NCBI RefSeq assembly: GCF_001039355.2
Contig: NW_019775770.1
Span: forward strand, 139,431 to 203,430
Direction: 5' to 3'
DNA length: 64,000 nt
Source: Lingula anatina
Taxonomy: Eukaryota > Brachiopoda > Lingulata > Lingulida > Lingulidae
The notes under the pieces are model-generated. The model was not told the origin of the DNA and ran no database searches. It saw only the letters and a program-made list of their open reading frames with translations. Positions 62,752 to 64,000 of this stretch are shown here, in pieces (positions within the stretch are counted from its first letter, which is position 1; every line of letters starts with the position of its first letter). The position numbers and the translations under genes are program-made.

Positions 62752-63165
62752 CTATATCAAAAAATCAACAAAATCTGGGTACTTGGATGTTGCTATGTCC
62801 TGCTTTGCCAAGAAATATATTGTTCGTAGAGCATGGATTATGGCACTGTCGTTCTCACTAAACTGATTTTTTACCATTCTCGATAGAGTTGACCTTGAGA
62901 TTTCATCTTGTACCGACTGGCGATGGTCAGCTGCTGAAGCATGCCGCTCCAAAGTCGCGGTTCTGAAGTTGCTACAGCCTTCAGTAAAAACGTTCTTTTT
63001 TTAACTTTTTACACATAGTGTGCAAAACATATGGTTGTCTTTGTGTTCTAGCCATGCCCATTTAGATTTCCAAGCTTCATTGAACACTCGTTTGACACGT
63101 TTTCGAGGCAAACAAGCAGCCGACTGGTCACGAGGTTCAGTTTCACTGTCACTTTGCTCCGCCAT
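62752..63165 (-). pseudogene. hAT-like / ZNF862-KIAA1586-type zinc-finger relic
   Basis: From the ATG at 63165 the frame reads MAEQSDSETEPRDQS, then RVFNEAWKSKWAWLEHKDNH and MFCTLC, an atypical zinc-finger start common to hAT-derived ZNF862/KIAA1586-like proteins. A single TAA (63003-63001) interrupts it. The same frame then continues through NVFTEGCSNFRTATLERHAS and IIHALRTIYFLAKQDIATSK, the next conserved blocks of that family, before ending at 62752. It lies in the presumed intron of the plus-strand gene. Family recall was not tested by a search. Confidence 0.65.
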
Positions 63166-63306
63166 GTGCGAGGAGGAAAATTGCGATGAATGCAAAAAGA
63201 AGCATGATTCGCTAAATTCGCAAGCGTTGCTAAGCGCTATAACTGAAAGGTGCGATGTGATTGGCTGTTGAGTCCCACTCAGTTTCAGGTGATATTGCGC
63301 ACTCAC

Positions 63307-64000
63307 TGAACGATTTTTACTTTGTTAAACTGTTTGGATCATTCCTGATTTTTATTAAATTTGAATATATACGTATTTTTCTGATTTCCTGGTCGCAAAG
63401 GTGATGCTATTTATGCGACAATGGCCTCATGTTTGGTCGCATTACGATCGTTTTTTATGAGACAATAATGAAATTTATGGGTCAAATGTTGCAAAGTCGC
63501 GCCGTTTCTGTATCGCTGTTTATATATGAATTAATAGAACATTCTTTGTATTAAATGTAGTTCTCTTGTGGATGAAGAGTTTGTGACCTTCATGAAATGT
63601 AGATCTACCAATCAGAATGTTGTCATAGGAACAGCATATATTAATTTTTGTATTGAAAAAAATCCAGGACATGACTTTTTCTTGTCCCCTGGGCGAACAG
63701 CAGTGTGAAGCTACTGCTAGTAATCATATATTGATAACACCAGTCTTTTACCTGCTTACTAGTAAGCAGTATGTTTTACACAAAAACAAAGTCCAGAAAT
63801 TTTATTTGGGATGAGTGTCATGGGGATATACTATATATCATAATATGTACCTACAGTTACCTGAAAGGTATACCAGATAAAATTCTTTTCTTTTTGCTCA
63901 ATCAAACTGGACAATTTCAAGTGATTAGTGATATTTAAAGGTCAATTTTTCGGAAAAGTTAATGTATATGATGATAATGTATCTGCTTTTATAGTGATTC
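63307..64000. other. Right-edge stretch without recognised features
   Basis: No coding exon or repeat could be supported; probably intron of the plus-strand gene that starts coding at 62064. Confidence 0.4.

Noticed and set aside
1..64000. CRISPR arrays, bacterial operons, tRNA and rRNA genes
   Set aside because: None seen. Regular repeats here are microsatellites or tandem transposon copies, and the genes are intron-containing animal genes.

Overview
The window is AT-rich animal nuclear DNA. Genes have many small exons, GT-AG introns of about 0.1-4 kb, AATAAA polyadenylation signals, many microsatellites and a dense mix of DNA transposons and LTR retrotransposons. The gene content and the BEL/Pao, Gypsy, hAT-like and MULE-like relics suggest an invertebrate bilaterian, most likely a marine lophotrochozoan such as a mollusc or brachiopod; the sequence does not fix the species. 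A 14-base N run at 56088-56101 shows it is a draft assembly.

Layout. 1-16118 (minus): the first 16 coding exons of an ABC transporter of subfamily A, running off the left edge. Only the N-terminus, first membrane helix and a very long first extracellular domain are present. That domain is built from a tandemly repeated four-exon cassette, which I consider the best observation here. 16119-22717: about 6.6 kb with no supportable gene. 22718-27100 (minus): an RRM protein of about 317 aa that I could not name, with a possible alternative 3' exon. 28426-30661 (minus): 3-mercaptopyruvate sulfurtransferase (MPST). It shares a 367-bp divergent promoter with COPS3 (COP9 signalosome subunit 3), complete in 15 exons at 31029-37482 (plus) with one GC-AG intron. 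39724-41389 (minus): a two-exon family-92 glycosyltransferase, convergent with COPS3.

42813-51170 is a transposon graveyard. It holds three tandem copies of a dead transposon ORF that share the same stop codons, a MULE-like transposase piece, and interleaved pieces of BEL/Pao and Gypsy retrotransposons. 52173-54156 (minus) is RPS19BP1/AROS, complete in four exons. 54157-64000 is gene-poor. It has one convincing but unrecognised first coding exon at 62064-62203 (plus), copies of a palindromic MITE, and a broken hAT-like coding relic on the minus strand near 63 kb.

The host genes are mostly unrelated housekeeping functions (signalosome, sulfur metabolism, ribosome biogenesis/SIRT1 regulation, glycosylation, membrane transport). 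They form no operon or pathway cluster. The features of interest are the transporter's exon-cassette expansion, transposons lodged next to splice donors, and the amplified, already-dead transposon array.
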